Assembly (NCBI GenBank): GCA_050302475.1
Contig: JBNLBF010000011.1
Coordinates: 25,313 to 89,312, forward strand
Reading direction: 5' to 3'
Length of the DNA: 64,000 nt
From: NORP23 sp050302475
GTDB lineage: Bacteria > Pseudomonadota > Alphaproteobacteria > Rhodobacterales > Rhodobacteraceae
Part shown: piece by piece, positions 52,674 through 61,467 of the stretch
Layout of the letters: each line of letters opens with the position of its first letter
Numbering within the stretch: position 1 is the first letter of the stretch
Translations under genes and position numbers: made by a program
Notes under the pieces: model-generated
What the model was told of the DNA's origin: nothing
Seen by the model: only the letters and a program-made list of their open reading frames with translations
Database searches by the model: none

Positions 52674-53069
52674 ATGTCAGAGCTGTTCGACGCGGCCAAA
52701 GCAGCATTCGAAAGGGCCTACACACCCTATTCCAAATTCAATGTTGGCGCGGCGATCCGGACGAAATCCGGCAAGGTCTATTCAGGCTGTAACGTCGAAA
52801 ATGTCGCGTATCCCGAAGGGACCTGCGCCGAAGCGGGGGCCATCGCGGCGATGGTAAATGGCGGAGATCTGGAAATCGCCGAGATATTGGTCATCGCGGA
52901 TAGCGACCAGTGGATCACACCCTGTGGCGGTTGCCGTCAAAAAATCCTTGAGTTTTCGACCCCAGACACGCCAGTCATCCTCGCCCGGCTGAACGGCGAA
53001 ACGCATGAAACCACGATCGGTGCCATCCTGCCGGGCGGCTTCGACAAATCCTATCTGGGGCAAGCGTAA
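52674..53069 (+). CDS. cdd: Cytidine deaminase
   Basis: A 131-residue homotetramer-type zinc deaminase converting cytidine or deoxycytidine to uridine or deoxyuridine. Zinc and catalytic residues are Cys51-Ala-Glu53 and Cys84-Gly-Gly-Cys87 (TPCGGCRQ). It is first of a four-gene nucleoside salvage operon, and the deoB start shares one base with its stop. Confidence 0.95.
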   Translation: MSELFDAAKAAFERAYTPYSKFNVGAAIRTKSGKVYSGCNVENVAYPEGTCAEAGAIAAMVNGGDLEIAEILVIADSDQWITPCGGCRQKILEFSTPDTPVILARLNGETHETTIGAILPGGFDKSYLGQA

Positions 53070-54274
53070 TGGCCCGAGCAATTCTGATCGTTCTGGATTC
53101 CGTAGGTGCCGGTGGCGCGCCGGATGCCGCTGCGTTTGGCGATGAAGGCTCGAACACGGTTGGCCATATTGCCGAAGCCTGTGCCACAGGGCAGGCGGAT
53201 GAGGGGCGCAGCGGGCCGCTGGCGCTTCCGAATTTGGGCGGTATGGGCTTGGGTGCAGCTGTTCGTGTGGCGTCCGGCCATCCGGCACCGGGGCTGGACG
53301 ATGGGGCTGGTGGGATTTTCGCCGCTGCGACAGAACATTCAAACGGCAAGGACACGCCTTCCGGCCATTGGGAACTGACGGGCCTGCCAGTGCCGTTTGA
53401 CTGGTATTATTTCCCCGAAACCATACCCGCCTTTCCCGACGACAAAATCGCCGAACTGTGCGAACGCGCGAACCTGCCCGGAATTCTTGGTAACTGCCAT
53501 GCCTCGGGCGTGCCGATTATGCAGGAACATGGCGAGGAAAGCATCCGGACAGGAAAGCCGATCTGCTACACCTCGGCCGACAGCGTCTTTCAGATCTGCG
53601 CGCACGAGGAACATTTTGGTCTGGAACGCCTGTATGAGGTCTGCAAAATCGCGGCGGAGATTTTTCATCCGATGATGGTCGGTCGCGTCATCGCCCGCCC
53701 ATTCGTCGGTGAGCGCGAGGGCGGGTTCACCCGCACCAATAACCGCAAGGATCTGGCGATAACCCCGCCGGACGACACATTGTGCGACCGCGTGGTTGCC
53801 GCCGGCGGGCGGACGCTGGCGGTTGGCAAGATCGGCGATATATTTGCGCATAAGGGCATCAGCGAGGTCCGCAAGGGCAAGCCGGATTTGCAGCTGATTG
53901 ATGATATTCTCGACTTTATGGATGAGGCGACGGATGGCGATTTCATCTTTGTGAATCTGGTTGAGTTTGACACCAATTATGGCCATCCCCGTGATCCTGC
54001 AGGATACGCCCGTCATCTGGAGGCAGTCGACCAACGGCTGCCGGAGATTTTCGCAAAGCTGCGCGATGACGATATGCTGATCATCACAGCAGATCACGGC
54101 AACGACCCGACCTGGACCGGCACGGATCACACCCGCGAACGGGTTCCGGTTCTGATCCGGCGCGCGGGCCTGACGCCACGAAATCTTGGCATCATCGATA
54201 TGTCTGATGTAGGCGAGACGCTGGCCGCACATCTGGGCCTTGCGCCCGGCAAACATGGAAAGAATATCCTATGA
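53069..54274 (+). CDS. deoB: Phosphopentomutase
   Basis: A 401-residue manganese enzyme interconverting (deoxy)ribose-1-phosphate and -5-phosphate. The alkaline-phosphatase-like metal site is visible in LDSVGAGGAPDA near the N-terminus and ADHGNDPTWTGTDHTRE near the C-terminus. KDTPSGHWELTG is the conserved phospho-Thr region. Coupled to cdd (TAATG) and to add (ATGA). The thymidine phosphorylase that usually feeds it is not in this operon. Confidence 0.95.
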   Translation: MARAILIVLDSVGAGGAPDAAAFGDEGSNTVGHIAEACATGQADEGRSGPLALPNLGGMGLGAAVRVASGHPAPGLDDGAGGIFAAATEHSNGKDTPSGHWELTGLPVPFDWYYFPETIPAFPDDKIAELCERANLPGILGNCHASGVPIMQEHGEESIRTGKPICYTSADSVFQICAHEEHFGLERLYEVCKIAAEIFHPMMVGRVIARPFVGEREGGFTRTNNRKDLAITPPDDTLCDRVVAAGGRTLAVGKIGDIFAHKGISEVRKGKPDLQLIDDILDFMDEATDGDFIFVNLVEFDTNYGHPRDPAGYARHLEAVDQRLPEIFAKLRDDDMLIITADHGNDPTWTGTDHTRERVPVLIRRAGLTPRNLGIIDMSDVGETLAAHLGLAPGKHGKNIL

Positions 54275-55254
54275 CTGACTGGAAATCCGTCCCGAAGACC
54301 GAACTTCACCTGCATCTGGAGGGCGCGGCTCCCCCGGACTTCATCCGCGAGATGGCAACAGAAAAAGGGACCGACCTGTCCCGGATTTTTAACGCGGACG
54401 GCAGCTACAAATGGGCGGATTTCGCCGAGTTTCTGAAGATTTATGAGGCCGCCTGTTCCGTCCTGCAATCCCCCGACGATTACCGCCGTCTGCTGGAAGC
54501 CGTGCTGGATGTCAGCGCCGACAATGGCGTGATCTATACAGAGATTTTCCTCGCCCCGGATTTTTGTGGCGGCGGCGATCTTGGCGCGTGGAAGGAATAT
54601 CTGGCGGCGTTTGAAATTGGCGCGGATAATGCGAAAGCCAAACATGGCATTGAAACGCGATTCATTTCCACCTGTGTGCGCCATTTCGGACCGGAGAAAG
54701 CGGTTCACACGGCGGATATCACCGCCAAAGCTCCGTCACCCCGCATGGTCGGGTTCGGCATGGGCGGCGAGGAACGCGACTTCACTGCGCAAGATTTTGT
54801 CCCGGCGTTCGCCATTGCCGCCGAGGCCGGTCTGGGCATCACCAGCCATGCCGGGGAAATTTGTGGGGCGGACAGTGTGCGCGATACGCTCGACCATCTG
54901 CCGGTCAGCCGGATTGGGCATGGTGTGCGGTCTGTCGAGGACCCGGATCTGGTCAAGCGCCTCGCCGACGAGGACATTCTGCTGGAGGTCAATCCGGGGT
55001 CCAACGTCTGTATCGGTGTATTCCCGTCATGGGAGGAACATCCGCTGGATCATCTGCGCCAGCAGGGTGTGCCGGTCTGTATTTCCACAGACGATCCGCC
55101 CTATTTCCATATCACCATGACGTCGGACTATGAAAACATTGCCCGGACATGGGGCTGGGGCGAGGCAGATTTTGCCGAAACCAACCGCGCCGCCATGAAA
55201 TACGCTTTCTGCGATGACGCAACCCGCGACGCCATCCTGACAAAATTCCAATAA
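54271..55254 (+). CDS. add: Adenosine deaminase
   Basis: A 327-residue amidohydrolase-superfamily deaminase acting on adenosine or, in related enzymes, adenine. Zinc ligands are the HLH motif in TELHLHLEGA, His in TSHAGE (with catalytic Glu) and Asp-Asp in STDDPPYF. The length and ending are closer to adenosine than to adenine deaminase. ATGA overlap with deoB; upp follows after 11 bases. Confidence 0.92.
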   Translation: MTDWKSVPKTELHLHLEGAAPPDFIREMATEKGTDLSRIFNADGSYKWADFAEFLKIYEAACSVLQSPDDYRRLLEAVLDVSADNGVIYTEIFLAPDFCGGGDLGAWKEYLAAFEIGADNAKAKHGIETRFISTCVRHFGPEKAVHTADITAKAPSPRMVGFGMGGEERDFTAQDFVPAFAIAAEAGLGITSHAGEICGADSVRDTLDHLPVSRIGHGVRSVEDPDLVKRLADEDILLEVNPGSNVCIGVFPSWEEHPLDHLRQQGVPVCISTDDPPYFHITMTSDYENIARTWGWGEADFAETNRAAMKYAFCDDATRDAILTKFQ

Positions 55255-55265
55255 ACGAGGGACAT

Positions 55266-55895
55266 ATGGACAATCTGACAATCGTTGATCACCCGCTGGT
55301 GCAACATAAGCTCAGCCAGATGCGCCGGATCGAGACGCCGAGCAACCTGTTCCGACAACTGCTGCACGAAATCTCGATGCTGTTGGCTTACGAGATCACG
55401 CGCGAATTGCCGATGACCACCGAACAGATCGAGACCCCGCTGACCAAGATGGATGCCCCCGTGCTGGAAGGTCGGAAGCTGGCGCTGATCTCGATCTTAC
55501 GGGCCGGTAACGGGCTGCTGGACGGTGTGTTGGAACTTATCCCCTCCGCCCGTGTCGGATTTGTTGGCCTTTATCGGGACGAGGAAACGCTGAAGCCCGT
55601 GCAATATTACTACAAGGTTCCGTCCGATCTGGACGAACGCGTGGTCATCGCCGTGGACCCGATGCTGGCAACAGGGAACAGCTCCGCCGCAGCGATTGAC
55701 CTGCTGAAGAAATCCGGAGCAACGAATATTCGCTTCCTATGTCTGTTGGCTGCGCCCGAGGGTGTGAAAACTATGCAGGAACGCCATCCTGACGTGCCGA
55801 TTGTGACCGCAGCGCTGGATGAACGCCTGAATGAGAATGGCTATATCGTTCCGGGTCTTGGCGACGCCGGAGACCGGATGTACGGGACGAAATAG
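55266..55895 (+). CDS. upp: Uracil phosphoribosyltransferase
   Basis: A 209-residue enzyme converting uracil plus PRPP to UMP. The PRPP loop VDPMLATGNSSAAAIDLLK and the uracil-binding C-terminus GYIVPGLGDAGDRMYGTK are clear. It ends the salvage operon. It competes for uracil with the reductive degradation pathway encoded elsewhere in the window. Confidence 0.96.
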   Translation: MDNLTIVDHPLVQHKLSQMRRIETPSNLFRQLLHEISMLLAYEITRELPMTTEQIETPLTKMDAPVLEGRKLALISILRAGNGLLDGVLELIPSARVGFVGLYRDEETLKPVQYYYKVPSDLDERVVIAVDPMLATGNSSAAAIDLLKKSGATNIRFLCLLAAPEGVKTMQERHPDVPIVTAALDERLNENGYIVPGLGDAGDRMYGTK

Positions 55896-55910
55896 GGTTT
55901 TTGGGCGACC

Positions 55911-56855
55911 CTAGTTGATCGATATCCGGGGCAGCAATTTCATCAGCCCGTAATAGGTTCCGCAAATGACGTCAGGTTGCGGACATTTTTCGGCGGCAAA
56001 TTCTGCCATCGCTGACCAATAGGCACCACCGTTCCAACGCGTGAAATGGTGGCCGATATGCATCGGCGCCCGGGAACCATCGTAATTATGTAAGAAATAG
56101 TTGTTATAAGCACGCAGCATCGACCCATAAGGATTTCCCCCATATCGCCGGTGCAAATCATAAAAATTATAGTCCATCGACAGAACTGACCCGCGACCTA
56201 GAGGCAGCGAGACCAACGGAAAGTTCCATAATCCGGGTTCCAGCACCTGCGGCCAGTAATCCCGATTTGAGATGCGACTGGCATCATAGCGATACCCTAA
56301 ATCCTTCAACACCTGAAACATGTTGGGATTGGTTGCCAGCAGCGGTGCTCTGAACCCATCAATTGTTTCGAGAATGCGTCGCCATTCCCTTGGGTTGGTA
56401 TTCTGGATACCATTGATTTCATGCACATTTTCCAGAATATCGTGGAATTGCTGCAGCTCGCTCATCCATTCGTCATAGCTCCAGTCGGATCCGTTCCAAT
56501 GCCCGTTGGCGTGTGACGCAATCTCGTGCCCTTCGCGAAAGGCGCGGCGGACAAATGCTATCCGTTGGGCAACTTCGTCAACGGATCCGCCAAAGCCAAT
56601 ATCGGACCGCCCGGGCGCGCGACGAGGCGGTTTGTAATATCCGCGGTTTTCGTCCGCCAGAAAATAGACGCCCGAAACGAAGAAGGTGAAATAGACATTA
56701 TGTTGCTGGGCGAAATCAAGCGTTTCCTGCCAGACCCGCAAAGATTTGGACCCGTCAAAAGCCAACGCAATATATTGCGGGGGACGCTGTTGCGCATTTA
56801 CCTGTGAAATTGCGACCAGCGAAAGCACCAGCGCAACAAAAAAGTCCCTAACCAA
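55911..56855 (-). CDS. Secreted polysaccharide-deacetylase-like protein
   Basis: A 314-residue exported NodB-fold protein with a signal peptide (about 1-21, ending VNA). TTG 56855 is used because no ATG or GTG precedes the signal peptide; AGGGG lies upstream. The metal His-x-His region HEIASHANGHWNG is present, but the usual TFDDG motif reads AFDGS, losing the second Asp. Later catalytic motifs are not obvious. It may be an inactive or altered-specificity carbohydrate esterase. It converges on upp. Confidence 0.8.
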   Translation of the reverse strand: MVRDFFVALVLSLVAISQVNAQQRPPQYIALAFDGSKSLRVWQETLDFAQQHNVYFTFFVSGVYFLADENRGYYKPPRRAPGRSDIGFGGSVDEVAQRIAFVRRAFREGHEIASHANGHWNGSDWSYDEWMSELQQFHDILENVHEINGIQNTNPREWRRILETIDGFRAPLLATNPNMFQVLKDLGYRYDASRISNRDYWPQVLEPGLWNFPLVSLPLGRGSVLSMDYNFYDLHRRYGGNPYGSMLRAYNNYFLHNYDGSRAPMHIGHHFTRWNGGAYWSAMAEFAAEKCPQPDVICGTYYGLMKLLPRISIN

Positions 56856-56994
56856 TATATACCCCTGAATTTTCTGCTCGATTCCGCTGAATCATATCGC
56901 AGATAGGATAGTGCGAAAATATATTTCTGACTGTGGCTTTCATTACATAACTCAATTGACTAATTTCAGCGCGAAACCAGACGGAGGGTAAGCG

Positions 56995-58365
56995 ATGGCC
57001 GAAGACCTCATCGAGATTGAAGATGCCTACGCCCTAGAGTCCAGTCTGGTCGACCGGGTTCTGAAAGCTGTTGAAGATGGCTCGCAACCCGAGCTTCTGG
57101 CGATATTTGAGGACCTCCACCAGGCTGACATTGCGGACCTCTTGGAGCAGCTCCATACCGAGGATCGGCGGGCCGTTATTGCGCTCTGGGGGGATCACCT
57201 TGACGCGGGGGTTCTGACCGAACTGGAGGAAGGGGTCCGTGACGAGATCATGGCCGAAACCCCTAACGAGGTTCTGGCCGAAGCCGTCAAAGAACTGGAA
57301 ACCGACGATGTTGTCTACCTCGTCGAGGATCTGGACGCTGAAAGTCAGGAGAGAATCCTCGACAGTCTGGAATCGGCAGACCGTGTCGCGGTCGAACAAT
57401 CGCTTCAATATGACGACTATTCCGCTGGTCGTCTTATGCAACGCGAGACAGTTGTCGCGCCGCAGCATTGGACGGTTGGTGATGTCATTGATTTTATGCG
57501 TTCGTCTGACGATTTGCCCGAAGTGTTTTACGAGGTGATCATCACTGATGCGATGATGCATCCGGTCGGGACCGTTTCCTTGTCCACCATCATGGGGGCG
57601 AAACGCGAGGTCTTGCTGACCGACATCATGAAAGAGGATTTTCGCACCATTCCTGTCGATCAGTCGCAGGAAGACGTGGCGTATGCGTTTAACCAGTATA
57701 ACCTCGTTTCGGCACCGGTTGTGGATCACAACGGGCGGTTGGTCGGGGTGATCACCATCGATGACGCGATGGACGTACTGGAAGACGAGGCGGAGGAGGA
57801 TATGCGCCGCCTTGCCGGTCTGGGGGACGAGGAACTGTCGTCGCGCGTCTGGGAGACCACGAAACTGCGATTCCCCTGGTTGGCGGTAAACCTGCTGACG
57901 GCGGTGGTTGCCTCGTTGGTTATCGCGCTGTTTACCGACACGATCGAAGCAATTGTGGCGCTGGCGGTGCTGATGCCGATCGTGGCCTCCATGGGCGGCA
58001 ATGCGGGAACGCAGTCGCTGACGGTTGCCGTGCGCGCGATTGCAACGCGCGACCTGACCTCGGCCAACGCGCGACGGATTGTCATGCGTGAGGCGCTGGT
58101 TGGTTTGGCAAATGGCGCGGCTTTTGCGATCATTATCGGGTTGGTTGGATATTTCTGGTTCGGCAGCGCCATGCTCGGCGTCGTGCTGGCCATTGCCATG
58201 GTGGTGAATCTGCTGGTGGCCGGACTGGCGGGAATTTTAATCCCGATCGGGCTGGATAAGGTGGGGGCGGACCCGGCACTGGCATCCGGGACTTTTGTGA
58301 CGACTGTCACCGATGTGGTAGGGTTCTTCGTGTTCTTGGGGTTGGCGGCGACGGTGCTGCTTTAA
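56995..58365 (+). CDS. mgtE: Magnesium transporter MgtE
   Basis: A 456-residue magnesium channel/transporter. It has an N-terminal superhelical MgtE_N domain (about 20-130), two CBS domains (about 135-260) acting as Mg sensor, and five transmembrane helices (about 290-456) including the conserved PIVASMGGNAGTQSLTVAVR pore region. ATG 56995 has GGAGGG. No M-box-like leader was recognised upstream. Overlaps the convergent small gene by 4 bases. Confidence 0.95.
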   Translation: MAEDLIEIEDAYALESSLVDRVLKAVEDGSQPELLAIFEDLHQADIADLLEQLHTEDRRAVIALWGDHLDAGVLTELEEGVRDEIMAETPNEVLAEAVKELETDDVVYLVEDLDAESQERILDSLESADRVAVEQSLQYDDYSAGRLMQRETVVAPQHWTVGDVIDFMRSSDDLPEVFYEVIITDAMMHPVGTVSLSTIMGAKREVLLTDIMKEDFRTIPVDQSQEDVAYAFNQYNLVSAPVVDHNGRLVGVITIDDAMDVLEDEAEEDMRRLAGLGDEELSSRVWETTKLRFPWLAVNLLTAVVASLVIALFTDTIEAIVALAVLMPIVASMGGNAGTQSLTVAVRAIATRDLTSANARRIVMREALVGLANGAAFAIIIGLVGYFWFGSAMLGVVLAIAMVVNLLVAGLAGILIPIGLDKVGADPALASGTFVTTVTDVVGFFVFLGLAATVLL

Positions 58366-58565
58366 CGCGGCATACGCAGGATCATCCTGTGACGCCCGTT
58401 CGCGATGATAACGGAGCTTTCTTCGATCCGGATAACTTGCCAATCAGGTTTGATGTTTTCGCCCGTTTGAAACATGAAATAATTAGCGTCAGGGGAACGG
58501 ATAAGGGCATGTCTGTTATCAGGAGGTCCGTAAACACCAATTAAACTGTAACCCCGAATATTCAT
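58362..58565 (-). CDS. Free-standing copy of the C-terminal domain of the 910-residue protein
   Basis: A 67-residue protein (SLIGVYGPPDNRHALIRSPD, then FQTGENI, DWQVIRIEESSVII and a final arginine-rich strand). It aligns closely with the last about 65 residues of the upstream gene (LIGVYGAPGAYRALIRQPGG, IGESIGDGWRVVGIDESSI). ATG 58565 is 1 base past that gene's stop. The pattern is like the small PilP/GspC-type beta domains. It is either a duplicated module made as a separate subunit or a remnant. Confidence 0.65.
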   Translation of the reverse strand: MNIRGYSLIGVYGPPDNRHALIRSPDANYFMFQTGENIKPDWQVIRIEESSVIIANGRHRMILRMPR

Positions 58566-58566
58566 A

Positions 58567-61299
58567 TTACCCGGGTAGGCCCAGCGTCTCCGTCCGACTG
58601 CCCTTCTGCACGCGGATCGAGCTTTCGTCGATTCCGACAACACGCCAGCCATCCCCGATGCTTTCCCCGATTGAGACCATGACATAGCGCCCGCCAGGTT
58701 GACGGATTAGCGCGCGGTAGGCCCCCGGCGCCCCATAGACCCCGATCAGGTTGGTTGTACGCAGGCTGATGGCGTCTTCTATCGTAGCTGCCGCCGCCAC
58801 ACTTGCAGACGTAGGCAGGCTCACCTCGCGCGGGCTGTCGTCAAAGCGCGGTTCCGCTGCCGGGACCTGCACAAATTCTTGAACCATGTTTTCGACCTTG
58901 CTGGCAAAGTCAGCAGGACGACGGGGTGGGGCGGTTGCGGAGACTACTACGACCTCCGACAGGTCGGGATCATTAACCCGCGCGATCTCCTCGATACTTT
59001 CGGGGCGGAATTCGGGTCGCAATAATGCGGCTTCTGTCTGATCGGGTAGTACGATCTCCGGGGCAATCACACCGCTACCTTCGCCAAGGTCCAGATCCTC
59101 GCGCAGAACGGGTGTGATGGGCGGACGTCCATCCAGAACCAATGGTGGCTCGGCCTGCAGGTCCGCGATCAGCGCCAATTCTTCTTCTGGCGACAATATG
59201 ACAGCATCAACAGAATCCCCACTGCGCAGAGTCGGTAGGATTGGCGGGCGGCCATCTTCGACAATCGCGGCGACATTCTGGTATTCTTCAAGGGTCAGAA
59301 CACGCGGAGGCGGACCCGTAATGTCTTCGCCGTCGCGCAGGATCGGTTCTACGTCCGGACGGCCTTCTTCGACCACGGCATCCAGATTTTGAAGCTCCTC
59401 AATCGTCAGCTCGGGCAAGTCTGCTTCGGGACTTGAGGTCGAAACCGAAATCTCTTCGCCATCGCGGAGTGTTGGGACCAGTTCCGGCTGACCCTGAACA
59501 ATCTCGGGCGCGAGGTTCTGAAGTTCTTCCAACGACAGCTCTTCGGCGGGTTCAAGCGCCGCGAGCTCGGTCGCTTCCACCGGTTGTTCCTCGTCCGGGG
59601 CGCTGGTCGGATCAGTTTCGGCAGCTTCGGCAATATCCTCTGGACGCAATTCCGGAAGGAAAGGTGGCTCACCTTCAACCACGTCAGGGGCAAGGGTCTG
59701 CAACTCGGCGATGCTAAGCGGCGGGGCAGGCGGTTCCGCACCGATTTCCACCCCTCCGCGCAATGGCGGTGTGATGTCGGGTTGTCCCTGTTCCACCACT
59801 GCTGCCAGATTTTGGAGCTCCTCGATCGACATTGGTGGTGGCGGGGGTGCATCCCCGATTTCGACACCACCGCGCAATATTGGCTCGATATCCGGACGCC
59901 CGGTTTCCACGTTAGCCGCGACCCTCTGAAGTTCGAAAATCGAAGACGGTCCGAATTGCGGCGTGGTCGAAATGGTTGGCTCTGCGCTCGCTACGACTGG
60001 AACATCAATCACATCCGTTACGTCAGCTCCGGATCGCAAAATCGGAAGAATGTCGGGCCGCCCGGTAAGGACGCTCGGTGCGACATTCTGGAAATCCGCG
60101 ATCCGCTCCATCCGAAGCGCCGTCGCATCGTTTTCCTGAACCTGTGTCAGACCAAACCCGTCATTGAGTTTTCGCTCCAGCGCGGCCAGAACCACGGTGC
60201 TTTCTTCTCTGGGCAATGCATCCGGCGATGCGTTGGAGGTGGACAGAACCGCAACGGGATCACCCGCCTCGTAGGCGGTGTCCCTCATGGATAGCGACAG
60301 CCCCGCATTGTTTGACGATGAATCGAGCGAGGCAAGAAGCGGCGTCGCGGTTTCAAACCCGGTCGATTCCGGCGCGGGCAAGCTGTCCGGGCGGCTTTCG
60401 GAAGCCTGCAAGGGCGCTTCTTGCCATAGGTCTATCGGTTCAATCGCCGACGCCGGTTCGGGCGCATCCTCGATATCGAGCGACGAAGACAACGGATCAC
60501 CGGCAACCTGCGCGAACAGGGTGTCGATATTATTGTCGACATTTGTGCTTGTTTCGACCGCCGTATCCGATGCCCCCAGCTCCGGCGAGGGTTGCGATGG
60601 AATTGTCGCCAGATGAGTCGGACGGATCGGGGCTCGCGGATCTTCTTCCTCGGAATAGGTCCGATCATCGGTCGCCTGAATAACCGTTGCGGGGTTGGGG
60701 CTGAATTCGATGGAATTATAAAGTACCCAGCCACCATATACCGCGCCGCCAACAGCCCCCGCAGCCAGCAGGTATCTGACATAGCGCCACAGATTTATCC
60801 CAATCGGTTTTCGGATTGTGGTGGAATCGAAATAGGGCCGTTCGTGGAATCCGGGTAGTTTTCCGGGAACCGTAATCCCGTCTGTGCCGAACCCGTATCC
60901 TGTAGCGAAGCGAATTGCTTCTTCCAATACGGATTTTTCCATCAGCGCGACGGGGAAGGTACCATCATTGTTGGGTTCGCCAACCCGCGCGATATAATTG
61001 CCCGACGGAATATCCGCGTCATCCCGGGCAATCTGTAGCGCCTCGACCTGCTGTTCCGGCGGGTCATCCGATTTGAGGGTCATTTGTTTCAGGATTACCT
61101 GTTCGCGCGGGACCCAGACCTCGTTTCGGAACATGCGCCCCTGACTGGCGCGCGCTGCCGCCCGCATTGCGGACATTTTCTTGGGCAGAAACGGATCATT
61201 CAGACCAGCCGTCGCAATTTCGCGCCAGCGACCGTCATACGACAGTTCGTGGAGCAAAATGCCTTCCGTGCTTAGCTCTAATGCCAGAACCGGGCCCAT
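58567..61299 (-). CDS. Large bitopic membrane protein with eight ELQNLA repeats
   Basis: A 910-residue protein. The N-terminal cytoplasmic domain (1-170) has a PilM/GspL-like look (VLALELSTEGILLHELSYDG). One transmembrane helix (about 175-195) is followed by an acidic Pro/Ser-rich region, eight repeats of the type ELQNLA-x2-V-x2-G-P-x-I-P-LR-G (about 395-740), and a C-terminal beta domain (about 848-910) with the LIGVYG and DESSI motifs. ATG 61299 is the only standard start, but 32 coding-looking codons lie open upstream. Possibly a secretion, pilus-like or envelope scaffold component; function unknown. Confidence 0.75.
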   Translation of the reverse strand: MGPVLALELSTEGILLHELSYDGRWREIATAGLNDPFLPKKMSAMRAAARASQGRMFRNEVWVPREQVILKQMTLKSDDPPEQQVEALQIARDDADIPSGNYIARVGEPNNDGTFPVALMEKSVLEEAIRFATGYGFGTDGITVPGKLPGFHERPYFDSTTIRKPIGINLWRYVRYLLAAGAVGGAVYGGWVLYNSIEFSPNPATVIQATDDRTYSEEEDPRAPIRPTHLATIPSQPSPELGASDTAVETSTNVDNNIDTLFAQVAGDPLSSSLDIEDAPEPASAIEPIDLWQEAPLQASESRPDSLPAPESTGFETATPLLASLDSSSNNAGLSLSMRDTAYEAGDPVAVLSTSNASPDALPREESTVVLAALERKLNDGFGLTQVQENDATALRMERIADFQNVAPSVLTGRPDILPILRSGADVTDVIDVPVVASAEPTISTTPQFGPSSIFELQRVAANVETGRPDIEPILRGGVEIGDAPPPPPMSIEELQNLAAVVEQGQPDITPPLRGGVEIGAEPPAPPLSIAELQTLAPDVVEGEPPFLPELRPEDIAEAAETDPTSAPDEEQPVEATELAALEPAEELSLEELQNLAPEIVQGQPELVPTLRDGEEISVSTSSPEADLPELTIEELQNLDAVVEEGRPDVEPILRDGEDITGPPPRVLTLEEYQNVAAIVEDGRPPILPTLRSGDSVDAVILSPEEELALIADLQAEPPLVLDGRPPITPVLREDLDLGEGSGVIAPEIVLPDQTEAALLRPEFRPESIEEIARVNDPDLSEVVVVSATAPPRRPADFASKVENMVQEFVQVPAAEPRFDDSPREVSLPTSASVAAAATIEDAISLRTTNLIGVYGAPGAYRALIRQPGGRYVMVSIGESIGDGWRVVGIDESSIRVQKGSRTETLGLPG
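59080..60105 (-). repeat. Eight degenerate in-frame repeats in the 910-residue protein
   Basis: Units begin DFQNVA, ELQRVA, ELQNLA, ELQTLA, ELQNLA, ELQNLD, EYQNVA and DLQAEP. Each is followed by a V-x-x-G-x-P-x-x-x-P-x-LR core and a variable acidic/proline spacer of about 15-35 residues. Boundaries are approximate. Confidence 0.8.
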
Positions 61300-61467
61300 T
61301 GCCGTGTCCGTATCCTTAAAATCCGGTGTCCCAACCGGAATATCCTCAATTAAGCCAGCGACTCTCTTATTGAAGCCTAACTGTGCCGCCCGGACCTATT
61401 ACTATAGGGTTTTTAAGGGTTTGTTTAGGTGTTTTTGCGTGATCTGCGGCAATCGGCGTCGAAGGGC

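Noticed and set aside
55888..55915. Terminator between upp and the deacetylase gene
   Set aside because: TAGGGT and ACCCTA can pair, but the stem is short and no T-run follows on either strand.
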